A stretch of 64,000 bases of DNA from NCBI GenBank assembly GCA_040274725.1, contig JBEMAQ010000002.1, positions 62,001-126,000 on the forward strand, written 5' to 3'. Below, in pieces: positions 18,179-26,573 of this stretch. The number at the start of each line of letters is the position of its first letter. Within the stretch, counting starts at the first letter, position 1. This stretch comes from Solibacillus sp040274725 (GTDB lineage: Bacteria; Bacillota; Bacilli; Bacillales_A; Planococcaceae). The position numbers and the translations under genes were made by a program. Under the pieces are notes generated by a model. The model was given only the letters and a program-made list of their open reading frames with translations, did not search any database and was not told the origin of the DNA.

Positions 18179-18307
18179 GTATGTAACGTGCGCATATATA
18201 GCTGACCTCGAAACATTGCCTCGTGCAGTGACATATTCGGGCTATGTAAGGCGCAGTTCGAAAATACTCTGTTCCAGATGGTTCAGGGCGAGAGGAGATA
18301 AACGAAT
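18179..18307 (+). ncRNA. Structured 5' leader of rpmE (candidate L31 ribosomal-protein leader)
   Basis: The leader folds into a closed domain: GCGC (18190-18193) with GCGC (18251-18254), and ATATAGC (18196-18202) with GCTATGT (18241-18247). Inside it is a hairpin CATTGC/GCAGTG. The Shine-Dalgarno (GAGAGGAGA) lies downstream of the domain. Ribosomal-protein leaders that bind their own product are common in Firmicutes, and L31 leaders have been proposed. I infer autoregulation from the structure and position only; no terminator is visible, so control would act on translation. Confidence 0.55.
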
Positions 18308-18508
18308 ATGAAACAAGGAATTCACCCAGACTACAAATTAGCAACAGTAACTTGCTCTTGTGGTAACGTTTTCGAAACTGGTTCAGTGAAAGAAAAAATT
18401 TCTGTCGAGTTCTGTAACGAATGTCACCCATTCTACACAGGTCGTCAAAAATTCGCTTCTGCTGACGGTCGCGTTGACAAATTCAACAAAAAATACGGTA
18501 TTAAATAA
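18308..18508 (+). CDS. rpmE: 50S ribosomal protein L31 (zinc-containing form)
   Basis: 66-residue large-subunit protein bridging 50S and 30S. It is the zinc-binding (C+) form: Cys pairs in TCSCGN (residues 16 and 18) and FCNECHPF (two Cys, residues 36 and 39) are intact. The C-terminus FASADGRVDKFNKKYG is the family signature. In B. subtilis this form is released and replaced by a zinc-free paralogue under zinc limitation. Preceded by its own promoter and a structured leader, and followed by a terminator, so it is monocistronic. Confidence 0.97.
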   Translation: MKQGIHPDYKLATVTCSCGNVFETGSVKEKISVEFCNECHPFYTGRQKFASADGRVDKFNKKYGIK

Positions 18509-18518
18509 TACCTCTAAA

Positions 18519-18556
18519 ATGCCTGCCAAACGGACTGTCGTATGGCAGGCGTTTTA
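18519..18556 (+). terminator. Terminator after rpmE
   Basis: GCCTGCCA (18521-18528) pairs with TGGCAGGC (18543-18550), flanked by AAAAT and TTTTAT. It separates rpmE from tdk. Confidence 0.85.
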
Positions 18557-18580
18557 TCTATATAAGAAAGGACGTCACGT

Positions 18581-19153
18581 ATGGCTCAGTTATTTTATAA
18601 GCATGGTGCGATGAACAGTGGGAAATCCATTGAAATTTTGAAGGTAGCACACAACTACGAAGAACAAAATAAAGCCGTGCTCCTGTTTACGTCAGGTATT
18701 GATACACGCGATGAAGTCGGTACTGTATCAAGTCGTATCGGTTTACGACGTTCAGCAATCGCGGTATTCAGTGATACCAATTTGTATGAGGTCGTAAAGG
18801 CACATGACGAAAAGCTTTATTGTGTACTAGTGGATGAGGTGCAATTTTTAACGAAGGAGCATGTGCTGCAACTCACGCGCATTGTGGATGAACTAGATAT
18901 TCCAGTCATGGGCTTCGGGTTAAAAAATGACTTTCAAAATGAATTGTTTGAAGGCAGTCGCTATATGCTGACATATGCAGATAAAATTGAAGAGATGAAA
19001 ACAATTTGCTGGTTCTGCCACAAGAAGGCGAATATGAACTTACGCGTTGATGAAAATAAAAAGCCTGTCTATACAGGTGATCAAATTCAAATTGGGGGTA
19101 ATGATCATTATTACCCAGTCTGCCGAAAATGCCATTCCAACCCACCGCTCTAA
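18581..19153 (+). CDS. tdk: Thymidine kinase (type II)
   Basis: Phosphorylates thymidine to dTMP in salvage. 190 residues; P-loop HGAMNSGKS (8-16), Walker B VLVDEVQF, and a zinc ribbon in the lasso region with Cys pairs CWFCHKKA and CRKCHSN, both intact. The ATG follows AAAGGACG. Adjacent to rpmE and prfA as in B. subtilis. Feedback by dTTP is usual in the family. No operon partner is certain, since a 92-base gap with no clear terminator separates it from prfA. Confidence 0.97.
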   Translation: MAQLFYKHGAMNSGKSIEILKVAHNYEEQNKAVLLFTSGIDTRDEVGTVSSRIGLRRSAIAVFSDTNLYEVVKAHDEKLYCVLVDEVQFLTKEHVLQLTRIVDELDIPVMGFGLKNDFQNELFEGSRYMLTYADKIEEMKTICWFCHKKANMNLRVDENKKPVYTGDQIQIGGNDHYYPVCRKCHSNPPL

Positions 19154-19245
19154 AAGATAATGGTAGCAGGAAGCGTGTTATTTCTTTATACTGATATAGG
19201 TAGTTTTGAAGAGAAAAATAACAAATTTAAATAGAGGTGAAAGAC

Positions 19246-20322
19246 ATGTTTGATCGTCTACAGGCGGTTGAGGATCGCTATGAGCGTCTTAATGAGCTTT
19301 TAAGTGACCCGGATATCGTAAGCGATACAAAAAAATTACGTGACTATTCAAAGGAACAATCGGACATTCAAGAAATGGTCGATGTATACCGTGAATATAA
19401 ATCAGCGAAAGAGCAATTAGCTGATGCGCGTGAAATGATGGAAATGGAAAAAGATCCAGAGATGTACGAAATGGTAAAGGAAGAGTTTAACGAATTAAAC
19501 AAACAAGTTCCTGATTATGAAGAGCGTCTGCGTATTCTTTTAATTCCAAAGGACCCAAATGATTCGAAAAACGTAATTATGGAGATTCGTGGTGCAGCCG
19601 GTGGGGACGAGGCGAATATTTTCGCGGGTGACCTATTCCGTATGTACACGCGCTATGCGGAAACGCAGGGCTGGAAAATCGACGTCATGGAAGCAACGCC
19701 AAACCCGTCTGGCGGTTACAAAGAAGTCATCCTGATGATTAACGGTCAAGGTGCTTACTCGAAATTCAAATATGAAAACGGTGCACACCGTGTACAACGT
19801 GTCCCAGCGACAGAGTCACAGGGCCGTATTCATACGTCTACAGCAACGGTAGCATGTTTACCAGAGGTACATGTAGAAGAAGTAGAAATTCACGAAAAAG
19901 ATATCCGTGTTGATACATTCGCATCTTCTGGTGCAGGTGGTCAGTCGGTAAATACAACGATGTCTGCCGTACGTATGGTCCATTTACCAACAGGGGTAGT
20001 CGTATCGATGCAAGATGAGCGTTCTCAAATTAAAAACCGTGAAAAAGCGATGAAAATTTTAGTTGCGCGTGTAGCGGAAAAAAACCGTGCAGAAGCGCAA
20101 GCTGAAATCGATTCTACACGTAAATCAGCAGTCGGAACAGGCGACCGTTCTGAGCGTATCCGTACGTACAACTATCCACAAAACCGTGTAACAGATCACC
20201 GCATTGGTTTAACGATTCAAAAGTTAGACCAAATTGTGGAAGGTAAATTAGACGAAATCATTGATGCACTAATTTTAGATGAGCAATCGTCTAAATTAGC
20301 ACGTTTAAATGATGATGTATAA
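19246..20322 (+). CDS. prfA: Peptide chain release factor 1
   Basis: Recognises UAA and UAG stops and triggers peptide release. 358 residues. The GGQ loop is intact in SSGAGGQSVNTT, and the codon-recognition element is in the central domain. ATG 19246 follows AGAGGTGA; a GTG three codons upstream lies inside that Shine-Dalgarno and is unlikely. Its end overlaps the prmC start by 14 bases, which couples the two proteins functionally as well: PrmC methylates the Gln of this GGQ loop. Confidence 0.97.
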   Translation: MFDRLQAVEDRYERLNELLSDPDIVSDTKKLRDYSKEQSDIQEMVDVYREYKSAKEQLADAREMMEMEKDPEMYEMVKEEFNELNKQVPDYEERLRILLIPKDPNDSKNVIMEIRGAAGGDEANIFAGDLFRMYTRYAETQGWKIDVMEATPNPSGGYKEVILMINGQGAYSKFKYENGAHRVQRVPATESQGRIHTSTATVACLPEVHVEEVEIHEKDIRVDTFASSGAGGQSVNTTMSAVRMVHLPTGVVVSMQDERSQIKNREKAMKILVARVAEKNRAEAQAEIDSTRKSAVGTGDRSERIRTYNYPQNRVTDHRIGLTIQKLDQIVEGKLDEIIDALILDEQSSKLARLNDDV

Positions 20323-21172
20323 AACTACTTTTGAGGCCCTTAATTGGGCTTCTTCTTTTTTAGAGGAACAAGGTCGCGAAGGAAATGCCGCAAGACTTTT
20401 ACTGCAACACGTATTAGAGACAAACTATTCAGGGGTGATGATGCGTATTCAGGAGCCTTTGACAACCGAACAGGCGACACTGTTTGAACGGTTTATTCAC
20501 CTGCACGCGGAAGGGAAGCCGGTTCAGTATATTACGGGTGTTGAGGAATTTTACGGACGCCTGTTTGAAGTGGACGAATCGGTATTAATTCCACGTCCTG
20601 AAACAGAGGAGTTAATTGTCGGCACAATCGAGCGTATGACAAAGCTTTTCGGAAAAGGCGCAGCGGTAAAACTAGCAGATATCGGTACGGGCAGCAGCGC
20701 AATTGCGACGACGATGAAGCTTGAATGGCCACAAGCAATAGTGACAGCGACAGATATTTCAGAGGTAGCACTCGCAACTGCTAGGAAGAATGCGAATGCC
20801 CTACAAGCGGACATCACGTTTAAATTAGGTGACTTAACAGCGCCAATTGCAGACGGGGAATGGGATGTTGTTTTGTCAAACCCGCCGTATATCGCATTTG
20901 ACGACATGCAAGAAATGTCTGATGTTGTACTAGATTATGAGCCACATTCTGCATTGTTTGCTGAAGAGGATGGGTTAATTTTGTATCGTAAGTTAGCGGA
21001 GCAATTGCCGGCACTCATGAATAAACCGGCACTCATTGGTTTAGAAATCGGCTATCAGCAAGGCGCCGCGGTAAAGGCAATGTTTGAGAAGTATTTTCCG
21101 GCAGCAACCGTTTCAGTCGTGAAAGATATTAATGGTAAAGATAGAATGGTATTTTGTGAAATAACTGCATAA
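20309..21172 (+). CDS. prmC: Release-factor glutamine N5-methyltransferase
   Basis: Methylates the glutamine of the GGQ motif in release factors. 287 residues. N-terminal helical domain (about 1-85), then a Rossmann SAM-binding domain with ADIGTGSSAIA and the target-residue motif SNPPYIA. Three consecutive ATG codons (20309, 20312 and MMM-like start) overlap the prfA end; I kept the first. Overlap implies translational coupling with prfA. A hairpin follows that also affects spoIIR. Confidence 0.95.
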   Translation: MMMYKTTFEALNWASSFLEEQGREGNAARLLLQHVLETNYSGVMMRIQEPLTTEQATLFERFIHLHAEGKPVQYITGVEEFYGRLFEVDESVLIPRPETEELIVGTIERMTKLFGKGAAVKLADIGTGSSAIATTMKLEWPQAIVTATDISEVALATARKNANALQADITFKLGDLTAPIADGEWDVVLSNPPYIAFDDMQEMSDVVLDYEPHSALFAEEDGLILYRKLAEQLPALMNKPALIGLEIGYQQGAAVKAMFEKYFPAATVSVVKDINGKDRMVFCEITA

Positions 21173-21177
21173 AAAAA

Positions 21178-21211
21178 TTTCTCCTTGTCAATGCTAGATT
21201 GCAAGGAGGAA
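21178..21211 (+). promoter_or_regulatory. Hairpin sequestering the spoIIR ribosome binding site
   Basis: CTCCTTG (21181-21187) pairs with CAAGGAG (21202-21208), extendable by three outer pairs (TTT with GAA, one G-T). The right arm is the spoIIR Shine-Dalgarno AAGGAGGA. There is no T-run, so this is not a standard terminator. In a transcript reading through from prmC the site would be closed; a transcript beginning inside the left arm would leave it open. Confidence 0.6.
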
Positions 21212-21216
21212 TGTTT

Positions 21217-21813
21217 ATGTATTCGAATTATAAAGTGCAATCTGATAGAAATAATCACATACTAATTGCCATCATTAAATTAATTGCGAGTGTTGGCGTT
21301 TTGTATAGCGCCTGTTCCATTATTCCACAAGTAATACAGTTTGTAGAGCATTCATATGCGTTGCAGACGGAGGATTTCAAAGTACGTGTTATTGCCAATA
21401 GCTCATCAGTGCATGATCAGCAAATAAAGATGCAAGTTGTGGAAGAAATCCAAGCTGTTGTCAACAACAATGTACATGTGGAATTAACGCAAGATTTTTT
21501 TGAGGAAGTTATACACAACGTACAGAAAAAGTTCCCGAGTGAGGATATTTCGCTAAGTTTTGGGGAAAATCTATTACCGCCAACTTATCAATCTACCCGT
21601 TTTTATGCACAAAATAACTATCAGTCAGCAGTTTTTATTATTGGGGCAGGGCGCGGTGAAAATTGGTTTTGTGCAGCATTCCCAACGGTTTGCCACGGAT
21701 CGAGTAGTGAAAAAAAAGAGCCAGTCACATTCATGTTGTATGACTGGATTGTGAAAAAAAGTAACGAGAAGTTATGCACGAATTCTGAAAAATCATATAC
21801 AGATGATTGTTAA
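21217..21813 (+). CDS. spoIIR: Stage II sporulation protein R
   Basis: Forespore-made signalling protein that crosses to the intermembrane space and triggers SpoIIGA to process pro-sigma-E in the mother cell. 198 residues from ATG 21217. One N-terminal hydrophobic segment (about residues 16-37) acts as export signal. Family motifs: VRVIANSSSVHDQQIKMQVV and the hallmark GAGRGENWFCAAFPTVC. The Cys pair in that motif is kept. ATG 21211 is also in frame but abuts the Shine-Dalgarno. In B. subtilis it is sigma-F dependent; I did not find a convincing sigma-F promoter here. Confidence 0.93.
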   Translation: MYSNYKVQSDRNNHILIAIIKLIASVGVLYSACSIIPQVIQFVEHSYALQTEDFKVRVIANSSSVHDQQIKMQVVEEIQAVVNNNVHVELTQDFFEEVIHNVQKKFPSEDISLSFGENLLPPTYQSTRFYAQNNYQSAVFIIGAGRGENWFCAAFPTVCHGSSSEKKEPVTFMLYDWIVKKSNEKLCTNSEKSYTDDC

Positions 21814-21868
21814 CTATTAACAATATGTGGGGAAAGTATCAGTTGCGTGTTTGGAAGGAGTGGTAGTT

Positions 21869-22909
21869 ATGGAAATAATAGAAGTAGTTGCGGATAAATT
21901 TGTAGATAATTCTGATAATTATACACAAGCTGTAGATTTATTAAATAATAGCGAAGTCGTCGCATTTCCTACAGAAACAGTGTATGGACTTGGTGCTGTG
22001 GCAACAGATGATGTAGCAGTTAAAAAGATTTTTACTGCAAAAGGACGCCCTTCTGATAATCCATTAATCGTTCATATAGGGACAACGGAGGAATTGTCTC
22101 TTTATATAGAGCATATTTCAGAGGCTGCAAAATTATGCATGGATGCGTTTTGGCCAGGTCCGTTAACACTGGTGATGGACGTGAAGCCAAATGTTTTAGC
22201 ACCAAGCGTCACAGCAGGACTAGAAACAGTCGGCATGCGCATGCCAGATCACCCTGTTGCACTCGGATTACTACGTGCACTCGGCAAGCCGCTTGCTGCA
22301 CCCAGTGCCAATTTAAGTGGCAAGCCAAGTCCGACAAAGGCAATCCACGTAGCAGAAGATTTAGCAGGGCGTATTGAATGTGTACTAGACGGTGGGGCAA
22401 CGGGCATTGGTTTAGAGTCTACGGTACTAGATGTTACAGTAGAAACACCTGTTATTTTACGCCCAGGTGGTGTGACAAAAGAGATGCTAGAGGCGGTCAT
22501 TGGTCCAGTATTGGCACCGGATTTAGAAGAGCAAAAGGTCGAGTCCACACCGAAAGCGCCTGGTATGAAATATACACATTATGCACCGAATGCACCCGTC
22601 TATTTAATAGAAGAGAACGAAGAAATCGTAGCGCGTGCAATCACGAATTTGCAGCAGCAAGGTCATCAAGTTGCGCTACTAGCCCCGCACCAGTTTAATA
22701 GGATGCAAGCGAATTACTTCTTTGCATTTGGTGAGGCGGATCAGCCTCACCAAATGGCGGCGACGATGTATGATGCGTTACGTGCTTGCGATAAAACCGA
22801 TGCAACAATCATTTTAGCAACGGCAACAGCAAAAGAGGGCGTTGGAGTGGCAATTATGAATCGTTTGGAAAAAGCAGCTGGTGGTCAATGGTATGGCAAG
22901 GGTGAATGA
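21869..22909 (+). CDS. ywlC: L-threonylcarbamoyladenylate synthase (Sua5/YwlC)
   Basis: Makes threonylcarbamoyl-AMP from threonine, bicarbonate and ATP for the t6A37 tRNA modification. 346 residues in two domains: YrdC domain (about 15-210, with VAFPTETVYGLGA and KGRPSDNPL) and the C-terminal Sua5 domain (about 215-346, with APGMKYTHYAPNAPV). This is the long Sua5 form, as in B. subtilis YwlC. ATG 21869 follows GGAAGGAG. The stop codon lies inside a three-copy 8-base repeat. Confidence 0.95.
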   Translation: MEIIEVVADKFVDNSDNYTQAVDLLNNSEVVAFPTETVYGLGAVATDDVAVKKIFTAKGRPSDNPLIVHIGTTEELSLYIEHISEAAKLCMDAFWPGPLTLVMDVKPNVLAPSVTAGLETVGMRMPDHPVALGLLRALGKPLAAPSANLSGKPSPTKAIHVAEDLAGRIECVLDGGATGIGLESTVLDVTVETPVILRPGGVTKEMLEAVIGPVLAPDLEEQKVESTPKAPGMKYTHYAPNAPVYLIEENEEIVARAITNLQQQGHQVALLAPHQFNRMQANYFFAFGEADQPHQMAATMYDALRACDKTDATIILATATAKEGVGVAIMNRLEKAAGGQWYGKGE

Positions 22910-22925
22910 GTGAATGAGTGAATGA
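22902..22925 (+). repeat. Three tandem copies of an 8-base unit at the ywlC stop
   Basis: GTGAATGA is repeated perfectly three times. The first copy contains the ywlC stop codon (TGA, 22907-22909), so unit gain or loss would not change the protein. Confidence 0.85.
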
Positions 22926-22990
22926 CACCTTAGCTAACATAAATTTAGATTTTTTAAGTTTACTCGAAAAACTTCCAATGAATAAAAATG

Positions 22991-23026
22991 AAACTGCCGT
23001 TACAAACACGTAACGGCAGTTTTACT
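22991..23026 (+). terminator. Terminator after ywlC
   Basis: AAACTGCCGTTAC pairs with GTAACGGCAGTTT, with flanking A and T tracts; it may work in both directions. Confidence 0.85.
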
Positions 23027-23094
23027 ATGAATTGATATTTAATAGTAAAAAAGCATAAACTGCACCAACACATATAAAAGGAAAGGAACCAATC

Positions 23095-23589
23095 GTGCAG
23101 GAAATCCTGACGGGTATTACAATGGCATTTGACGTTGTAGCGATTTATATTGTGATGGCTAATGTTAAAGCAAAATTTACATTGGCGCTATGGACGAGCT
23201 TTTGCCATATGCTATTCCCCTTTTTTGGCTTCTATTTTGGTGAATGGATTGCGCAATTTTTACTAGGATGGGCGAATATTTTATCGGCGATTTTATTGTT
23301 CTGTCTCGGTATTCAATTGTTAATTTCTTCAAAAAATGCGAATTTTCCAGTAATTTCCTTGCCTATTTTAGCGGTTTTTGTAAGCCTTGATACCTTTTCA
23401 GTTAGTCTTTCTTTTGGTATGCTACACTTACAACGTAATTTATTTATTATAAGTGCAGGAATTACAACATTTTTCCTATCCTACGCTGCACTTCTATTGT
23501 CGCATAAGCTCGCATTTTTAAATGGCGTGTTGTTAAATTGGCTTGCGGGTATTACGTTAATTATAATTAGTATACTTTCATTATTATAG
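23095..23589 (+). CDS. MntP/YtaF-family membrane protein (YwlD-like)
   Basis: 164-residue integral membrane protein with about six hydrophobic segments covering nearly the whole length. The layout and the acidic residues in membrane segments (AFDVVAIYIV near residue 12, SLDTFSVSLSFG near 101) match the MntP family of manganese exporters. Such proteins usually have two half-repeats each with a conserved Asp. Function as Mn2+ efflux is by family; the sequence is diverged from E. coli MntP, so another divalent cation is possible. GTG start behind AAAGGAA. It sits in front of ywlE, as ywlD does in B. subtilis. Confidence 0.8.
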   Translation: MQEILTGITMAFDVVAIYIVMANVKAKFTLALWTSFCHMLFPFFGFYFGEWIAQFLLGWANILSAILLFCLGIQLLISSKNANFPVISLPILAVFVSLDTFSVSLSFGMLHLQRNLFIISAGITTFFLSYAALLLSHKLAFLNGVLLNWLAGITLIIISILSLL

Positions 23590-23615
23590 GAAAAGTCGAA
23601 AAAGGGTGATTGACG

Positions 23616-24056
23616 ATGAATATTTATTTTGTATGTACAGGTAATACATGTCGAAGTCCCATGGCAGCAGCGATTTTAGCACATAAAAACATAAAGGGTA
23701 TCGCAGTCAAATCGGCAGGCGTTTATGCAGGCGAGGGTGAGCCGATTTCACATTATGCGCAAATGACACTCGTGCAAAAGCAAATTTTTGCAGCGCACGC
23801 ATCCAGCCAGGTGAACGAGGTGGATCTAGAATGGGCGGATATTATTTTAACGATGACGACTAGACATAAACAGTTGCTAGTACAGGGATATAGTGAGTAT
23901 ATGTCGAAAATATATACATTAAATGAATATATTTTTGGACAGGCGGAGGATGTGATGGATCCGTATGGTGGGGATTTATCAATTTATGAACAAACATATG
24001 TACAATTAGCAGCGGCAATTGATCAACTAGTAATCAAACTACAGAAGGAGGTATAA
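23616..24056 (+). CDS. ywlE: Protein-arginine phosphatase (low-molecular-weight PTP fold)
   Basis: 146-residue phosphatase with the P-loop FVCTGNTCRSP: nucleophile Cys7, Arg13 and Ser14. Threonine at position 11 is the residue that gives B. subtilis YwlE its phospho-arginine specificity, in place of the Ile/Leu of tyrosine phosphatases. The general acid Asp is in DPYGGDLSIYEQT. It would remove arginine phosphates placed by McsB and so oppose Clp-targeting. Start ATG 23616 is behind AAAGGGTG. Only five bases separate its stop from the chemotaxis receptor that follows. Confidence 0.92.
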   Translation: MNIYFVCTGNTCRSPMAAAILAHKNIKGIAVKSAGVYAGEGEPISHYAQMTLVQKQIFAAHASSQVNEVDLEWADIILTMTTRHKQLLVQGYSEYMSKIYTLNEYIFGQAEDVMDPYGGDLSIYEQTYVQLAAAIDQLVIKLQKEV

Positions 24057-24061
24057 AGTTC

Positions 24062-25354
24062 TTGGCACCTAATAAAAAGCTTTTTAATTTACGAAGAAAG
24101 CTCGTATTATTTGTTGGCGTGTTAGCTTTAGTGACATATTCAACGAGCTTTATTTTTATCGAATACATCCAGCCGACATTTTTTCCTTCAATAAATGAAG
24201 TGGTCTTTCAAATGATTACGTACGCCCTAGGTATTACATGGTCATGTGTACTTGCGGCTGTTTTTAGTATTGTTATTGTACGCCCCCTACAACGATTAGA
24301 ATATAGTGCGAACCGTGTAGCGGAAGGGAAAATTGGTGAAGATGTAGAAATGCCGAAAACAAATGATGAAATTCGTTCTGTAGCAGAGGCGTTTCAATTA
24401 ATGGTTACCAATTTACGCACAATGGTAAAGAGCATTGAGGATAACTTTAAGACGACAAATACGACCGTAATCGATTTGTCTGAACAAACGTCTACTGCGG
24501 CGCGTAATGCGGATTCAATTGCGTATAATGTAGGACAAATTTCAGATGGTGCGGAAGCTTCTGCATTAGCGGTACAAGAAACAGTAGAGGCAATTGAGGG
24601 TTCACGTGAACTAGCGACAGAAGTAAATGAACGTGCACTAAGCTCAGCGAATAAATCCGAAGTAATCCTTTCGCATTTAACTCATACAATGGAAGAGATA
24701 CAAATTCTTGTGGATAGTATTCAGAAAATTGCATCTGGAAATGAAAATGTGTTAACGAATATTCAAACGCTCGAGCAAAATGCGAGTGAGGTGGAGCATA
24801 TTATTGGGCTAGTCGGTAATATTGCAGCACAGACGAATTTATTAGCGTTAAATGCTTCAATCGAGGCTGCGCATGCGGGGGATTATGGTAAAGGCTTTGC
24901 TGTTGTAGCGGAGGAAGTACGTAGCTTAGCAGACGAAAGTGCCAAGGCCGTACAAGGTATTACAAACTTAATTCAGACGATGCAGCATAATGTACATGTT
25001 GTTGTCACGAAAATGAATGAGCAAGTAACGTTTGCTGTCAATGAATCCGCGCGCGTCTCCAAAACGACGGAAACAGTAGAAGGTATGGCAAGCAGTGTTC
25101 AAGAAATGGCGGCAAATGTCATTGATATTTCGAAATTGATCGAGCGTCAAATGGGTAATATCGAAAAAACAGCGTTCCAATCACAGGAAGTAGCAGCCAT
25201 TACACAGCAAACCTCAGCAAGTGCACAGGAAGTTCGCTCCGTAACAGAGGAGCAGGCATTTGCGATTGACCAAGTGGAGAAGATGTCGCAGGCGTTGAAA
25301 ATACAATCCGAGGATTTATACCGCGTTATTCAGCAATTTGATTATTCAAAATAA
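24062..25354 (+). CDS. Methyl-accepting chemotaxis protein with minimal extracellular loop
   Basis: 430-residue signal transducer. TM1 is about residues 13-35 and TM2 about 47-74, leaving only about 11 residues outside (QPTFFPSINEV), far too few for a ligand-binding domain. HAMP follows (about 73-125), then the coiled-coil signalling domain with the conserved tip GNIAAQTNLLALNASIEAA. It starts with TTG behind AAGGAGG at the end of ywlE. It would couple to CheA/CheW. It may sense membrane state or a partner protein (inference). No receptor is found at this point of the B. subtilis map. Confidence 0.93.
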   Translation: MAPNKKLFNLRRKLVLFVGVLALVTYSTSFIFIEYIQPTFFPSINEVVFQMITYALGITWSCVLAAVFSIVIVRPLQRLEYSANRVAEGKIGEDVEMPKTNDEIRSVAEAFQLMVTNLRTMVKSIEDNFKTTNTTVIDLSEQTSTAARNADSIAYNVGQISDGAEASALAVQETVEAIEGSRELATEVNERALSSANKSEVILSHLTHTMEEIQILVDSIQKIASGNENVLTNIQTLEQNASEVEHIIGLVGNIAAQTNLLALNASIEAAHAGDYGKGFAVVAEEVRSLADESAKAVQGITNLIQTMQHNVHVVVTKMNEQVTFAVNESARVSKTTETVEGMASSVQEMAANVIDISKLIERQMGNIEKTAFQSQEVAAITQQTSASAQEVRSVTEEQAFAIDQVEKMSQALKIQSEDLYRVIQQFDYSK

Positions 25355-25358
25355 CGAG

Positions 25359-25397
25359 AGCTTAAGTAAAGTTTACTTTTACTTAAGCTTTTTGTTT
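25359..25397 (+). terminator. Terminator after the chemotaxis receptor
   Basis: AGCTTAAGTAAA pairs perfectly with TTTACTTAAGCT across a seven-base loop, then TTTTTG. Confidence 0.88.
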
Positions 25398-25578
25398 TCC
25401 CGTATAGTCATCTCCTTTTATTGATCAATTATTCCTGAAAAACTAACGATTTTACAAAATAAAGCTTAAATATTCGTGTTTAGCGGTCGATTGACAAAAT
25501 GATGTAATAAAATACATGTCTTTCTTCGGCAATAAGTGGTACACTATGGTTGACTATATTTGAAAAGAGGGAACTCAC

Positions 25579-26016
25579 TTGAAAATTGCGATTTCTTCGG
25601 ACCATGGTGGCAATAATTTACGTAAAGAGATTATGGCACTGCTTGACGAGCTAGCAATTAGCTATGAAGACTTTGGTCCACAAACAGATGATTCAGTGGA
25701 CTATCCTGATTCTGCACGTCCGGTAGCGGAGCGTGTAGCAGCAGGAGAATTTGACCGTGGTATTTTAATTTGTGGAACAGGCATTGGCATTTCAATCGCT
25801 GCAAACAAATTTAAAGGCATTCGCTGTGCGCTTGTACATGATGTATTTTCAGCAAAAGCAACGCGCTGCCATAACGATTCAAATATTTTAGCGATGGGTG
25901 AGCGTGTAATTGGTCCAGGCCTTGCGCGTGAGATTGTTACAACTTGGTTAAATACAGAATTTGAAGGTGGCCGTCACGCACGTCGCGTCGAAAAAATTTC
26001 GGGGCTAGAGGCGTAA
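25579..26016 (+). CDS. rpiB: Ribose-5-phosphate isomerase B
   Basis: Interconverts ribose 5-phosphate and ribulose 5-phosphate. 145 residues of the RpiB/LacAB family: N-terminal KIAISSDHGGNNLRKE, the catalytic Cys in ILICGTGIGISIAANK, and RCALVHDVFSA. TTG start behind GAGGGAAC. It is followed one base later by ywlG, as in B. subtilis (ywlF-ywlG), so the two are co-translated. A -10 TACACT lies near 25540, upstream of the gene. Confidence 0.95.
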   Translation: MKIAISSDHGGNNLRKEIMALLDELAISYEDFGPQTDDSVDYPDSARPVAERVAAGEFDRGILICGTGIGISIAANKFKGIRCALVHDVFSAKATRCHNDSNILAMGERVIGPGLAREIVTTWLNTEFEGGRHARRVEKISGLEA

Positions 26017-26017
26017 T

Positions 26018-26557
26018 ATGATAACTGATTTGCAAAAACAGTTACGTGTCGCACTTGATGAATTCGTGGAGCAAGTAAGCTTGTCAAAGGGGCAACTATT
26101 CGTCGTCGGCTGTTCTACATCTGAGGTACTCGGTGCTAAAATTGGCACTGCTGGTACAATCGATGTGGCGCAATTATTTTATGAGGAATTTGAGCACTTT
26201 GCCAAAAAACATGGTGTATTCCTTGTTTTCCAAGGCTGTGAGCATATTAACCGTGCGCTAACGATGGAGCATCAGGTAGCGGAGCGTTACGGACTTGAAG
26301 TTGTTTCGGTCGTACCGGTTCGCACGGCAGGTGGTTCAATGTCTGCCTATGCTTACTCGCAGTTAGCAGAGCCTGTTGTTGTAGAGCATGTAATGGCTCA
26401 CGCGGGTATTGATATTGGACAAACATTAATCGGCATGCACTTGAAGCATGTTGCAATTCCTGTACGTACGTCGGTGAAACAAATTGGCGATGCAGTCGTT
26501 ACATTTGCATCGACAAGACCAAAGTTAATCGGTGGTCCACGCGCGCAGTATGAGTAA
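26018..26557 (+). CDS. ywlG: TIGR01440/UPF0340 family protein (YwlG)
   Basis: 179-residue protein of unknown function. Recognised by VGCSTSEVLGAKIGTAG and FQGCEHINRALTMEHQVAERYGL, which mark the UPF0340/YwlG family. There is no signal peptide or membrane segment. The start is one base after the rpiB stop, so it shares its message. The conserved cysteines (in VGCSTSE and QGCEHINR) could be functional. No activity can be given. Confidence 0.9.
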   Translation: MITDLQKQLRVALDEFVEQVSLSKGQLFVVGCSTSEVLGAKIGTAGTIDVAQLFYEEFEHFAKKHGVFLVFQGCEHINRALTMEHQVAERYGLEVVSVVPVRTAGGSMSAYAYSQLAEPVVVEHVMAHAGIDIGQTLIGMHLKHVAIPVRTSVKQIGDAVVTFASTRPKLIGGPRAQYE

Positions 26558-26573
26558 GTTATAGTGATTATTT

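Noticed and set aside
22902..22925. The tandem 8-base repeat as a phase-variation switch.
   Set aside because: It begins at the ywlC stop codon and lies before a terminator, so copy changes would not alter a protein or an obvious promoter.
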